Source: Brachypodium distachyon (lineage: Eukaryota; Streptophyta; Magnoliopsida; Poales; Poaceae). Taken from it: DNA of 64,000 bases. Below the pieces are notes generated by a model that was not told the origin of the DNA, searched no databases, and saw only the letters and a program-made list of their open reading frames with translations. The stretch lies in NCBI RefSeq assembly GCF_000005505.3, contig NC_016131.3, positions 34,959,001 through 35,023,000 on the forward strand, in the 5' to 3' direction. The translations under genes were made by a program, and so were the position numbers. This document shows, piece by piece, positions 20,385-32,180 of the stretch (position 1 is the stretch's first letter; every line of letters starts with the position of its first letter).

Positions 20385-23300
20385 CTCCCTCCCTCTATCC
20401 GTAAAAGGACGTCGCGTGGTCTTTTTTCGCGAAAACCCCCTCGCGTTTTCTCCGACAAGCATCGTGGTCCTCCGTTTTCTCTAGTGTGCTGTCCTGCTCC
20501 GCCGCATCGTCTCCCGCTCCGCCGCGCCTCGCCCGTCGCCCATGCCACGCCGCGCCGGCCACCACGCCTCGATCGCGCCTGCGCCTGCGCCGCTCCACTC
20601 CCCCGCGCCTCCTCCCTCGATTCGGACGCTTTCTCCTGCGATTCGGCACCGCGGCTGGGAGGGACGATTCGGGAGGCTCGGCATACTCCGGCGGCTCAGA
20701 AACTGGTGTCTCGGTGGCTCCTCCACCTTGGATTTGATTTGGAGGGCATGGGGACGAGTGATGTGCTGCTGCGGTGCTCCTCCACCTTTGTCGTCCATGG
20801 CGGGCGGCGGCGCGGAAGTGTGTGGTTCGGCGCCAACTTACTGCAAATTCCCCAATGAGTAAGTTTCAATAATCTTAGTTTTGGACAGGAAATCTGAGAG
20901 CTTTGTTAAATCTTTCAGTGTTGTCTTCCTCGTTGTTCCCCATATCCTGCAAGCTTCGTTTTGGATAGCAAATCTGAGAGCTTTGTTATCACCATCTACT
21001 CCAACTCTCCAAGTAATTCATCAATGTAGTCCACTGATTACTGAATTCATCAAAAATTTCAGTTAAGCAGTCCATTTACTATTAATCAGTAAGAATTCTT
21101 ACTGATTACTTATATTGTTAGATAAGCTTAGTTCTGACTACATTGATTAATCCAACTCTCCAAGTAATCAGTAAGAATTCAGTAAGTTGGCTCTAAGCTT
21201 AGTTCTTCATGGTTGATTACAATGTTAGTTGTTGCTGGCACAGGTTGAGACGATCTCACTTGATGAGGCTGCAAGGCTGCTCCTTGGAGAGACATGCTGA
21301 GAGCAATATGAGAAGTCAGTACTTGCATTTCTTCTATTTTATGGGATCTAACTTACTTGTCGCAACCGACTTTCGTTCCAAGTAGAACTCATAGTGCTTC
21401 TTGATAATACAGCTAAAGTTCGACGACTGTATGACATTGCCAATGTGCTATCTTCTTTGAACCTTATTGAGAAGGTACTCTATTGACAACATACCTTTTA
21501 ATATGAATGGAAATTATCATTTTCTTAGTGCCATTGCTTGTGTGGTTTGTTTCAGACACAACAAGTGGATTCAAGAAAGCCTGCATTCAGGTGGCTCACA
21601 TTTCCATTCATATTGATATGCATAAATTGGTGTATGACCATGTAAGGGAGGAGAGGAAGCATATTCAAGATTGGAAAATCTCACTAAATCGTTGCAGAAC
21701 CAAAATCCAAGTAAGCTCACATTTCCTCTCTGTTTATTTTCTATGGTCAAGATTTAGGTAATTGCACTGGGCAGAATTTTTTTCACGAGATACCAGTTAT
21801 GCTTCCATCTGCACTGGATTCATTTTTAAGTGCTTGTGTGTCCCTCTGTTAAGTATTCACAATTTACTCTACATCAAAAGTGATATGCATAAACTGGTGT
21901 ATGACCATGACCATGAAGAAACTGAGCTCAGAATTTCAGTACTCCAAGTTATTTGCATATCACTGTAATTTTTTGTTTTCAGCAATGGTACAGTCTGTGG
22001 ATTACTAGGCCTGAACTTGCAGTACACTCCTAATCAGTAATCAGTAAGATTAATTGGCTTATTATTGAAATCAAAACTCTTGTGTTACCTAGGGCCAGAA
22101 CTTAGAGCTTTAGAAATATGGCATTATAAATTTAGTTTGCTGACATTCTTGTCAAATAACTCTAGTCAAATTAAATTCAATGAATTGTTAACAGTTCTAC
22201 TGAACTGTTAACAGTTAAATTCAGTTAACTGAACTGTTGGGGGCATAGAAGTGCATATAGGTTGGAGAGATTATTTCTCGGTTCGAGAAGAAGGTTTTTT
22301 TTGCTGAAGGGACTAAATTATGTGCACCTATGAAATGCTAATTAGGCACCAGCACATAAGCTAGTCCCATAAGTAGTGCTATATATTGGGGGCATAACAT
22401 AATTCCAACATTAGTACCAACAGTAGCATAACTTACAAGCTGTCCTGTTAACTCTAGTACCAACTGAACTAGGGACAAATTCAGTTAACTCTAGCCTCTT
22501 AAACTGTTAGCTGAACATTTGCTTCCCAACACTATTGTACAAGCCATGGTCTGAACAAAAAGATATTGTAACCAGACATCTATGAAATGGTATAACACCA
22601 ACTGGGAGTCAACAATCATCACAGAAATCATCCCAACTACAACTAGTTACTGAAACAACTGATGTAGTTACTGAAACTACAATTACAGCTAACATTCATC
22701 ACACAACTGCAAGCACAATTCTCTGAACATCATCACAAAATTGCAGAGATTGCTGTTATACAATTCTCTAGAGGAACATCATCATCACACAAATATCTGA
22801 ACATCAACTGAATTCTTGAGTTAACTGTTACAATGCAAGTTTCTGCATGTCCATTACACTTTCATAACTTCATTCATCTGCAAATGTAATCAATATTGTT
22901 TCCTTTTCTGAACTCTTACTCAGAGTTGTACAAGATTTGTACATGGAGTATATCAATAATGTTTCCTTCTCTGAACTCTTAATCAATAAGCACAGTTCAG
23001 GCACAACTTGTTCAATTTGAATTTCAGCTCTGCAGTGAAATTGAACCTTGCTCAGTGAAATTGAACCTTGTTCACCTCTGCAGGGAGTGAAATTGAGGCT
23101 GCAGAGGAAGGCGACGACCATGTCCTCCCTCGTCCAGGTCTTCAGTGACCTCCTTCCTCGACGGAGCGGCGACAGACGGCGAGGAAGCAGCGGAGGAGGG
23201 AGCTGTGGAGGAGAGGCGCGGTCGTAGGAGGGAGCGCGGCTAGCCGCCCGCCCGCCCGGCGCGTCCGCGAGCTCTGGCGGCGGGAGCTCCGCTTGCCTCC

Positions 23301-23578
23301 GGTGGCGCGAGGACAGCAGGACGGCGACGCAGGGCAGCGCGATGGATATCCGCGCCCGCGAGTTCTGGCGGGAGGCCGGCGGGAGCTCCGTGAGCCTCCA
23401 GCAGCACGACGACCGCGGGACGAAGACGGAGGGCAGCGCGATGGGAAGATTCGGTTTTGAATTTCAGGTTTGAATTCCAAAATTCAAATGCTCTGGATGT
23501 TTCAGGGATTATTTTGCAAAATTTGATTTGCACTGGACATGAGGGAGGACGCCGACATCCTTTTATGGACAGAGAGAG
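20385..23578. mobile_element. mariner/Stowaway-like element (3.2 kb) carrying E2F-related exons
   Basis: The left end CTCCCTCCCTCTATCCGTAA and the right end read inward CTCTCTCTGTCCATAAAAGG form imperfect terminal inverted repeats (the shared word AAAAGGA(C/T)GTCG follows inside). Both ends are flanked by TA (20383-20384, 23579-23580), the Tc1/mariner target duplication. The interior holds a GC-rich exon-like block (20400-20857), E2F-type exons (21246-21600), AT-rich DNA with small tandem repeats (22880-23080) and a second GC-rich block (23120-23450). No mariner transposase is recognisable. A single capture element is the simplest reading; a chance pairing of two MITE ends cannot be excluded. 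Confidence 0.6.
21246..21600 (+). pseudogene. atypical E2F (DEL/E2F-like) gene fragment with preserved splice sites
   Basis: Three exon pieces are recognisable. Exon a (about 21246-21302, after a CACAG acceptor) reads VETISLDEAARLLLGETC, then an in-frame TGA. Exon b (to 21474) contains VRRLYDIANVLSSLNLIEK followed by a GT donor. Exon c (from 21556, after TTTCAG) reads TQQVDSRKPAFRWL. Together they match the second DNA-binding domain of plant atypical E2Fs (DEL proteins), repressors of cell-cycle and endoreduplication genes. The first DNA-binding domain and the C-terminus are absent, and the stop in exon a rules out a normal product. It lies inside the TA-flanked element, which suggests it was copied from a host gene elsewhere. 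Confidence 0.75.
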
Positions 23579-23614
23579 TACTACTTGTACTCAGCATGAT
23601 AACCAAGTTGAATA

Positions 23615-23737
23615 CTCTCTCCGTTCTATAGCAAGTGACTTCTATTACAATGTATATAGATGTTTTTAAAATATAAATACATTCATATTTAGGTAAATTT
23701 GATTTACTTGGTATGGGACGGTATGAGACGTAGGGAG
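23615..23737. mobile_element. Stowaway MITE (123 bp)
   Basis: The ends CTCTCTCCGTTCTATAGC and, read inward from the right, CTCCCTACGTCTCATACC form imperfect inverted repeats flanked by TA (23613-23614, 23738-23739). Confidence 0.7.
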
Positions 23738-23739
23738 TA

Positions 23740-24937
23740 TTTTTTTTACAAAAGCTTACGGTACGATTTTACTGGGCCTGATTTCCAGCTGAAAAGAAGG
23801 TGCACTCAGGACATACTTATTCCAAGATATATTCCGTACAGTGCGAGAATCACTGCGAGGTTGAAGACACACACACGGTACTAGTGCGTATCATGCTTGC
23901 TTAATCCACCTGGTCTCTTGAGTTGCATCGCTGCTTGCTTCTCGATTGTGTATTGGAGATTGGTCAACGCTGCATGCCGTGGTTGACTAAATTTTTACGA
24001 ATCTCTGCACCTCGTTAAGCGCTATCTTTACGACTAGTAGTTGACCGGACTCACCACGTCTTAATGCAAGGACTATATAAAACCCTTGTTTTCTTCTCGA
24101 TGTTACCCAACCATCGCACCCTGTCTCACTTTTTTCAGTATCAAGATCAACTCGCGTCAACGTAAATGAATTAAAGGCCTCCTCACTTGCTTAATTTTTA
24201 AAGCGTGGGACTAGAAGAAATGCAGGATCAAAATGTCACGCCATCTTAAACTACAGAATTCAAATGACGACTGGTTGTACGGAAAAGCGTAAGAATCTTT
24301 TGAAGAGGTCGGAGTGGATGAGAATTTTCCTATCAAATCTAGTGAAGTAATCCAAGAAAAAATCACTATGATTTCCTAATTGAAAGGTACACTCGTGGAA
24401 TTTTCAGAAGATTAGAACCCTCCAAAATTCTTTTAATGTGGTTAGCGAGGTCAACAAAGCGACGCTAGTGGTGACTTGACTCTAGAGCTTTGCACGTGAG
24501 ATTTTTTTCTCTTTTTCTTTCTTAACAAGAGATTGTGCGCCAAGTCTTTTTACCAGAGATTTGTACATGCGGGTCCGTGAGTTTGCGTTGTTCTTGTGTT
24601 CCAAAACAAATTACGAGCTTGTTTCTTGAGAGGGACAAAACAAATTACGAGCTTGTTTCTTGACGGGGACAGAGCAAATTGCGAGCTCTATTTATTACAG
24701 CTAAAACAAAATTTCGAGCTAAGCACAACACACAATCATCTCCGAGTCGTAAAAATAACTCCGTCTCATAAAGAAATATACTCCGTAGAAAGGATTAGAA
24801 AGGCCTGGTAGCCCAATAGCTAAATTGCAAGGCCCGGTCCGGCTTCCCGTTTCTTCATCTCCTTATCCCATCCATCCCCCACCCACACGGTTCACAGTTC
24901 CACGCCAATCCAACACACTCTCCTCCTGCTACTTCCA
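23740..24937. other. intergenic DNA upstream of PSRP4
   Basis: No gene seen. Contains a short tandem repeat (24601-24720) and, in the last ~100 bp, pyrimidine-rich sequence consistent with the 5' UTR of the plastid ribosomal protein gene. No clear TATA box. Confidence 0.45.
24601..24720. repeat. tandem repeat, about 42-bp unit, ~2.5 copies
   Basis: The word AACAAATTACGAGCTTGTTT recurs at about 24605 and 24640, with decayed forms (GCAAATTGCGAGCT, AAAATTTCGAGCT) near 24670 and 24710. Confidence 0.6.
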
Positions 24938-25862
24938 ATGGCTCTCCTCGCCATGCAGGGCATGGCCATGTCCACCGCCGCGTTCCCCTACCACCACCAC
25001 GGCGCCGTTTCCTCCTCCTTCGGGCTCTCAACCACCGCCTCCTTCTCCCGCTCCTGCACCAGCCTCGCTGCCACCGCCGTCTCGGCTCCTCCCACTCCAG
25101 TTCTTGATGGTAAATTAACTTATTCTTTCTCTCATTTTGGAAGAGTAAATTCTGTGTCCGTAGTTTTTTTTTTTGGTTATTTAGAGAGAGTTCGTTTCCC
25201 CTAAACCGCAAGAAATGCCTTTGGTATACAAGATATAGTCGAGTACCCAAGATATTATTAGTTGGGAATGCTTTTGGTATTCTTGTACGAAAGGTGGAAT
25301 ATGAAATTGGCTTCAATTTCCATCTGGAACACATGAATTTTTGTTTGAGTTTTGCAAGAATTTGCAGGACTGGAGAAGTTATTCTGAGTAGGTATTGTTT
25401 GGATGAGCACACATTTCAGGAACAAATAAACAGATGTCTTGATTGTTTCAAAACACTGGTCTTTAAACTGAATTACGCAATACATATTTGAATATCAGAA
25501 GAACATATGTGTATCACAATTTTCTAGATGTTTGAACTTTGAACCAATTGTGATTAACTGCAAACTCTGACTGGTCTGATCAGTATACTGTGGAAGAGGG
25601 GACAGAAAGACAAGGAGAGGCAAAAGGTTCAGCCACTCGTATGGGAATGTGAGTCCCCTCTAGCACAATCTCAAGCTGATGCTTCTGCTGTGATTCTTAT
25701 TTCTCTGTATGTCCATGTTAGGCACGGCCCCGTAACAAGAAGAAGGGAACAGGCCCGGCACGGCTATATGCCCCTCCAGCGCCTCCCAGGAAGGACCAGT
25801 TCGAAGATGGGGAGATCATTGCAATCGAGATCGATGATGACATCATGGAAAGGATGGAATAG
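24938..25862 (+). CDS. PSRP4: plastid 30S ribosomal protein bTHXc (PSRP4), nuclear-encoded
   Basis: Exons 24938-25109, 25584-25648 and 25722-25862 join to a 125-residue protein; all introns are GT-AG and the frame is kept. Residues 1 to ~55 are rich in Ser, Ala and Thr with few acids, as expected for a chloroplast transit peptide. The mature part starts near VYCGRGDRKTRRGKRFSHSY (residues 58-77), the signature of the bTHX family of small 30S-subunit proteins, followed by GNARPRNKKKGTGPARL and an acidic C-terminus. The protein should sit in the small-subunit head of the chloroplast ribosome. The motif is split between exons 1 and 2 exactly at Val58. Intron 1 is 474 bp and intron 2 is 73 bp. 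The gene looks intact and is unrelated in function to its neighbours. Confidence 0.9.
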
Positions 25863-26634
25863 GCCGTCTGAGTTTTCCCTCATTTCAAGGTTTTCCTAGC
25901 CGTGTGAAATACTACTATTCCTCCGGAGTAATTATTTTGTCAATTGCAATTTTTTATAAGTAATTATTTGGTATTTCTTCACAAAACACAGATGCCTATG
26001 TGTCCTTTGCTTCTTAGGTTATACTGAATGCATCTAGGGAAACTCAATCCTCATGTTGTTTAGCTCTACGGATGAGGTTCAAGCACTATATCAACATGTG
26101 GGGAATTTGCTTTGTGTAACCCTGAAGTCACCCTATAAAACCTGCCAACCAATCTATATATTGTTCCCTTATCCCTAATAACTGGGCATCTTCCTCAAAT
26201 TTTGTTTACTGGACATTATTACGCTCCTGACATTTTTTAAAGATGCCAATTACTGTATGAAGTTTTATTGGTTGAGACCATGGTTTCTAAGTTACAACTT
26301 GTGCTTGAACCTCATCTTATTTACAAGTTACAACTTGTGCAAAACAGTGAAATATGTGACCCTAAATGGTTGTTCAAAACAAGATTGTGTAGTTCTGGGA
26401 TTTTTTTCCTTCAAATTCTGCACTACCATTTTTTTATTAGCAAGTTCTTTTATCCACCACAAAAGAATCAGTTGAGATAGAAAATAACATTGATAATTCA
26501 ACCGTCGTGTTTTCTGAACTGCACAGTTTGGCAAAAGACGTTATACTTATACTGTCTGAATTACCTTAAATACTCTGTAAGCTACTACCTCTACTCAAAA
26601 ATGGATGATGCCCTAGAAAGCATACTGTCCGGAT

Positions 26635-27010
26635 GTACCTTATATACTCTGTCCCTTTTTATAAGATCTTTTTACTTTACAGGTGAATACTGTGCACACA
26701 TTTCTGTTATTCCTTAGGAAGTGAGCTAGCTCACTTTGTTAGGAGAGTGGATCCACCATCTAGTTTCAACTTTCTGTGCACATGAATTTAGCTTTCTATT
26801 CATATTGTAGAAGCTTGCCATCAGATTTATCTGAGCTTTGTACTCCCTCTGTCCCCCTTTCTGAGGCCTTTTTACTTTGCACGAGAAACACAATTCTGTT
26901 AACCCTTAGGAAGCGAGCCCAGTTCACTTGGTTAGGAGAGTGGACGTACAATCATGCCCCCTAGGCTCAAGTTACCACGGACATGAATTTGCGTTATTAT
27001 TATTTATACT
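26635..27010 (+). repeat. two diverged direct copies of a ~200-bp repeat with tRNA-like promoter boxes
   Basis: Unit 1 (about 26641-26820) and unit 2 (about 26840-27010) both start with a TACTC...TGTCCC-type word and continue ...TTAGGAAG(T/C)GAGC. Both contain an A-box-like TAGCTCACTTTGTTAGG or its variant TTCACTTGGTTAGG. About 35 bases on, unit 2 has a B-box-like GGCTCAAGTTACC, as in tRNA-derived SINEs. The pattern is suggestive but too decayed to name. Confidence 0.45.
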
Positions 27011-27406
27011 GTAGCGACTGTTACAGTATTATTATTTATCTATTTTGATAATCCTATGTGAACTAAATAAATAAGATCGGATCAGATGGGAAAGCTTGGA
27101 AGCATCCGCAAAACAGGCCTAACAGTTCGTGGTCATAATCAAAAAATGTTAATGCTTGTAAAAGAGGGCGGCGGGGTATTTTGTTCGCTAAAATATCAGT
27201 ACAAAATCGTAACAGTCAAAGTTGAACGTTGATGTTGTATCCATGTATTTTGAAGTAGAGGGAGAGTATATAACAACTGAAGTAATTTGAATATGGATTT
27301 ATACCATGTCCTTAGGTTTGAGCTTTGTCTTGGGTTTCACCTGTGATGCATGAAGTGCTGGGTGTAGTTCCTGTGTTTATCTGAACATCAATTTCATGCC
27401 GTATCG

Positions 27407-27490
27407 TATTTTTTTTCTTTCAAAAAGGGTATTTGCCTCGGCCTCTGCATCAACGGATGCATGTAGCCATTCATGCTATATCGTATGGTC
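27407..27490 (-). mobile_element. LINE 3' tail fragment
   Basis: On the minus strand it reads GATGCAGAGGCCGAGG and then an A-rich run. The same tail is found at 41521-41582 (plus) and 63218-63300 (minus, attached to a LINE ORF2). Confidence 0.6.
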
Positions 27491-28486
27491 CTCATCTCAT
27501 TTCGTGAATTAATTAAATACTGTCCGATAATTATAACCTAAGATTGCCTGCAATTCTGCAACCTGCGTTGTGCGGCCGGCGACGGTGTCCAAGTCACCCT
27601 GAAGATACTTCGGTTGGTGGTTAGAGGCTTATAGCGCGTTGGTGTCCTTACTGTCGAGCTTGTCGTCGAGGTGCGCAAGAGCACGGATGCACGGCGACTG
27701 AGAGTATTTTCCTGTCATAACCGATATGATAGGAAACCCACTTCTAGAGCCCAAAATCACCCCAGGACCCCTAGATAGAAATTTTTGGTTAAACAATTTC
27801 CCAATTCGAAGACAATCGGTCTAACTAACCCTTTCCCTATCCTATCCAGCTAGGAACTCTTTACTCTGGTTTCAGATATAGACACTTTTTAGACATAAAT
27901 ACATCCGTATTGACAAATTTGAGTCACTTAATATGAGAGTAGAATAGATGCATATGAAACATGAGGGTGTGTGCGCACTCATGTCATATGCACTCCGGCG
28001 TGTGTTGTAACGGTATGCTAGCACATGGCGATGACAAAAACAGATAGTCACCTGATCTCACTACTGATGTCAACCACAATGCATGTTCCTCAACCACCAG
28101 TTCTTACTTCTTTTTTTGTAATCCCAACCACAAGATAGAGCACGGGAACAAGTATCATATCGGCACCATCGGTTTGGGGGCGTCGCCATGGAGATCTCGA
28201 TCGTCAACCGATTCATCCTAGACCGGACGACGGTTCGCATAAATTCAAGCTCGAACGGACACTCTTGCGAGTTTCGTTGTTGCACTGATGTCGTAAAACC
28301 ACAGAAGAATTAGCTACTGATGTGCTAATTTTTTGACACGATTGTGTATATATGAAGCAGAAGCACTCCAACACAGAACAGTTAGCTTACTGGTTACTGC
28401 ACACCGCGCGCATATTTCTGCAGTATTTACAAATTGAAGTTTCTGTGACTGGCTTATGGTACCTAACCAAACTAGCACAGTAGAAG

Positions 28487-29035
28487 CTACAAAACGACGT
28501 TATCGAACTGCACCATGGTGGACGCCGTCTTGCTGCCGATGAACCGCTCAGACTGAGCCCTCCGCAGCGCGCTCGGCCCAGCGACGTCGACCGGGGGCGT
28601 CTCCGGGCTGCTGCCGCCGCCGCTCTCCTCCGGGATGGACATCAGCGCGCCGGACCACGGCGACCCCGTGCCGCTGTAGTACCCGTCGTACGCCCGGTAC
28701 CGGTCACCTCTAGCACTCGCACCACCATGCGCCCCCGACGCCGAGAACCGCAGCCGGAGCACCTTGGAGAATAGCCTCCGGAGCAGCGCCGGCAGCCGCC
28801 TCGCGCCGCTCTTCCTGCGGCCTGTTTCCGGCGCGGGGCCGCCGCGGAGGTGCGGCATGGAGAGCGAGCGGCAGGCGAGCACGGCGGCGTCGAGCTGGCA
28901 CTTGAAGGCGGTGAGCTCGTACGAGTCGTAGAGCGCGCTGCCGCAGTCCCACAGCGCGAGCCCGGCCCCGGCGCCACTGTCATCTGCTGCCGGCCCGTGA
29001 TCCTGGGCAGACGTCCGGATGATGTCTCTGGACAT
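28487..29035 (-). CDS. conserved plant protein of unknown function, 182 residues
   Basis: A single-exon gene with an uninterrupted frame and strongly GC-rich codons, standing alone between AT-rich flanks. The central block LWDCGSALYDSYELTAFKCQ (about residues 28-47) followed by a leucine-rich stretch and RSLSMPHLRGG is a pattern I recall from uncharacterised plant proteins of this size; I do not know its function. A basic segment (RRKSGARRLPALLRRLFSK, near 93-111) may be amphipathic. The C-terminus has SALRRAQSERFIGSK. No signal peptide or membrane helix is visible. Codon use and the conserved motif argue for a real gene. A shadow frame (28642-28983) is rejected. Confidence 0.7.
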   Translation of the reverse strand: MSRDIIRTSAQDHGPAADDSGAGAGLALWDCGSALYDSYELTAFKCQLDAAVLACRSLSMPHLRGGPAPETGRRKSGARRLPALLRRLFSKVLRLRFSASGAHGGASARGDRYRAYDGYYSGTGSPWSGALMSIPEESGGGSSPETPPVDVAGPSALRRAQSERFIGSKTASTMVQFDNVVL

Positions 29036-30049
29036 CGATCTTTATAGCTTTCCCTGCTTCTTCGTATTTTTTTGCGTCGATCAAAGAAGCAAGAAATGGA
29101 TGAGAAAATCAGAAGGAGCTTTACAAAGTGAGTGGTGGTGCTGGCATGAAAGCTAAAAGGGGAGGAGCTAGCTCACGGCTAACACGAGCTTCAGTTCCAC
29201 TTGCGAATTGGGATCGATCGACATGGGAACAAAAGTTGTGGACAGATGGTGATATATATCGAAAGAAAGGCCGATGTGGAACGATTAGTTAGGTCTAAAC
29301 GCGATAAGTGTAGTAAATTGGCTTGAGTGGTTTGAGCATTAACTTGGGATCATGATTAGTGCGAGTTGTACATGTTTGCGTTCCACTTATTTCCATGAGC
29401 TCTGAAGATCGAGGCTTGCGTGGATTATATTGACATCTGTTTGTTTATGGTTAGCAGACAACTCATGCATATATATCTGGGGGAAATCATGTGGATGTCT
29501 GTATTGATTAATGATTATTGTCCGCAAATTAAAAAAAGATGGCTGTATTAATCAGCTCAACTACTGCCTGCAGAAATAATTTACTTCATTCTTGTATGGC
29601 CTTGGGAGAGCGACACCAGGGGAAATAGAATAATTCCATTTACTCCAATAATTCATGTTAACGCGTTTAAATATTGTTGGAAGAGCGCGCAAAGTACGTA
29701 CCACAAGACAAAATTGGATCGGGGATCCTACCATTCAGGCAAATGGATGAATTATTCCAATCCCGGGAGTTAGGATAACGATGCGGACCCAAGTGTGATA
29801 TAATGGCACTACTAGTCCAGGGTTAGCTTGATTTTTTTAGTGCAAAAACAAAGTGTCCCCACTGAAATGACATGACCAAATTTTCGGAATCCATAAACAA
29901 TTATTGTCCGAATTTTTGAATTTGTCTGTAATTTAAGATAGAAATATTTCGGGACCCATCTAAGTCACTGAAATTGTGTAGTTGTCCACTGGTTAAGCAA
30001 CCAACGCCATGAAGTCCATGAGTTCTAGATGTCAAAGAGTTACAACTTA
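29036..30049. other. intergenic DNA upstream of the 182-residue gene
   Basis: Should contain the promoter of the minus-strand gene. A GATATATATC stretch near 29250 could act as a TATA element but is over 200 bp from the ATG. Nothing else recognised. Confidence 0.35.
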
Positions 30050-30289
30050 CTCCCTTCATTTTCAATTGATCGGTGCTGACAGTTTTGCAAAGAAAACACT
30101 GATAATTTCCGAAATTAACTTGCAGTATACGTTCTATCGAAACTTTTGCGAAAAAATCCTGTTGTTTTTCAGAATTAACCCACAGTACGTCTACGTTCAA
30201 TTGAAGTTGTGTACTGCAAGTTGATTTCGAAAATTAATAGGGTTTTCTTTGAGAAGGTGCCGGTGCCAATCAATTGGAAACTGAGGGAG
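30050..30289. mobile_element. Stowaway MITE (240 bp)
   Basis: Ends CTCCCTTCATTTTCAATTGA and, inward from the right, CTCCCTCAGTTTCCAATTGA form long inverted repeats flanked by TA (30048-30049, 30290-30291). Confidence 0.8.
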
Positions 30290-30291
30290 TA

Positions 30292-32050
30292 GAAGGTTTG
30301 TGGTGCGTCCGTTGCCCTTGGGAGAGACATGATTACGAAGTAAGAGACACTAAATGAATTGATCAGTTCGAAGACAAGAGGCAGTGACTAGTAAACTTAC
30401 AATCAATATGATTAGTTAGCTAGTTCGGATGAGTGTGTCTTGGACCGCTGGTTTGACTATGCTCTTTAATTTAGCATATATATTTTTGCCTTGAATTAGT
30501 GCACCATGTAGAGTTCCCTATACATCAATTTAACTTTTGAGAGTCTCAATTAGTTACGGCCGTAGAAGGTGAAGTTGATACACATAAATAAAAGACATGA
30601 TCATATATGTCCCAGTCACCTGTCTCTCAACCCTAGCGATCTCTCTCCCCAAAAAGTGCCTCCGCACCATCGGTCTCAACCGGCGCCAGGGTCCCCTCCT
30701 CCTCCGCCTGCCGCTCCGACGGTGGGAGGGGGTGAGGAGCCTGGATCTGTGTTGCAGCGTGGTTGTTAATTAGAACTTTTACATATAGGATTTGATTCCT
30801 TGGTAGTAGATGTATATGTGGTGGATATGATGGCGACATGCAGTTTGAGAATAAGGTTTCCCCAACACCTAATCCACCTTGTCAGACTCATAGAGGAGAG
30901 CAGAGGATCGTCCAGGCACTGCTCTTTTGGAGTAGTGGATTTTCTTCTACCTTTGTGTTTTGCCGATGGTTTCGGTGTCTCTTTGCTTCTTCCCCGATCA
31001 GTCGACCAGCCACGGCTCCACGACAAAGTTACTGATATTAGGTCTCCTCTGATTTGTCTAGCTAGATGTGTAGTGGTCATCCAGCTCTCTTTGTCACCTC
31101 CTTATTCGGGACGACAATTTTTTTCTCAGACCACTGTCGCCGGTGTCTTTTGGATCCGACTGGCGACTTTGGAGTTGCTACGTCAACAACGTTTCCTGGT
31201 TCCCATGTGGTTTGGCGGTCCAAAGGCCGCCAACAACCATTTTAGGAGGAAGACGATGTCGTTTCCCCCAAAGACTTCTATGTAATTTTCTGTTTATTTA
31301 AAAATGATCCTATAAAGGTTGTTTGATTTAATATATTGTCTGAGCATTTTTTATTTATTTCAAGTGTAGGAAACAAATGCTACCTTTTAGGTTTGAACAT
31401 AATAAAATTTGGTCGCACGCCATGCACACCAGAAAGCAGTCATTCTACACATCATAACAGTCAGCATTGTCACCTTCAAACCACCTTGCTTATAAAAGTC
31501 ATAGACAGTAAGCTGGATTTGAAAAATGTATGGCTAGGGTTAAATAATAGAGTCCAGAGTCTTATTCAGCATTGAGCATGGGACCAACCGTACCCACTCG
31601 TTGGGTGACCACTTGGATGGCGTAAGCCAAGCAAAGGGTTAGCGGTTGCCTCATCTACTCTTGGTGGGGTGTGTGAAACGAATGAAACAATAGAATCCTC
31701 AGGGGCTCGGCGCAACCCTGGCTCGGCGATGTCAGAGTTAGAGGTGGCCTACTTGGTGTGGGAGGACGTCCAAGATCAGGCTCAGCCGTGTTCCACGGAC
31801 CCAGGAGGTTAGTTGCCCTCTTTTGAGCTTTTTTTACTTTTCTTCTGCTCTTTCATTTTCTTTTTACCCAGTGGTCTTCCTTAGACCCCCCTCTTACAGT
31901 GCCTTTCCTCTAATCAAATGATGGAGATAGACCATCTTTTTCTATAAAAATAATTAGAGTCCAAATTATATGGTCATACTCACATCGTGGACTTGATAAG
32001 CGTCGAATACGATTGTGGCAAGAAATTCAAATTGTCTAGGAGTTCAATAA
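30292..32050. other. intergenic, probably transposon-derived
   Basis: 30600-31320 has moderate GC content and several short ORFs on both strands but no domain. 31570-31800 is GC-rich and also unassigned. No gene supported. Confidence 0.4.
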
Positions 32051-32059
32051 GTTAGCACT

Positions 32060-32180
32060 ATATCCCGGCAAACCCCGGGCCGGGCTTCATAAAAGCCCGA
32101 CGGTCAAACCTGAAGCCCGAGCCCGGCCCGGCCCGAAACCCTGAAGCTCGGGCCGGGCTGGCCGGGCCGGGCCACCCATG
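32060..32180. repeat. GC-rich CCGGGC palindromic repeat
   Basis: Dense alternation of CCGGGCCGGGC, AAGCCCGA and GGGCTTCA words in both orientations, able to fold on itself. Similar GGGCCGGGC sequences are dispersed in plant genomes; the class of element is not clear. Confidence 0.6.

Larger units (their letters stand above)
25863..28486. other. intergenic region with small repeats
   Basis: No gene supported. It holds a duplicated tRNA-like repeat (26635-27010), a LINE 3' tail (27407-27490) and a decayed Stowaway-like copy near 27860-27960. The remaining DNA is AT-rich and featureless to me. Confidence 0.5.

Noticed and set aside
20337..20858. 173-residue plus-strand ORF as a gene
   Set aside because: Low-complexity Arg/Pro composition in a GC-rich block; it starts outside the TA-flanked element. 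A GT donor at its end may be real but no protein can be named.
26880..26970. tRNA gene
   Set aside because: A- and B-box-like words are present but no cloverleaf with matching acceptor stem can be drawn by eye; better seen as a SINE-like relic.
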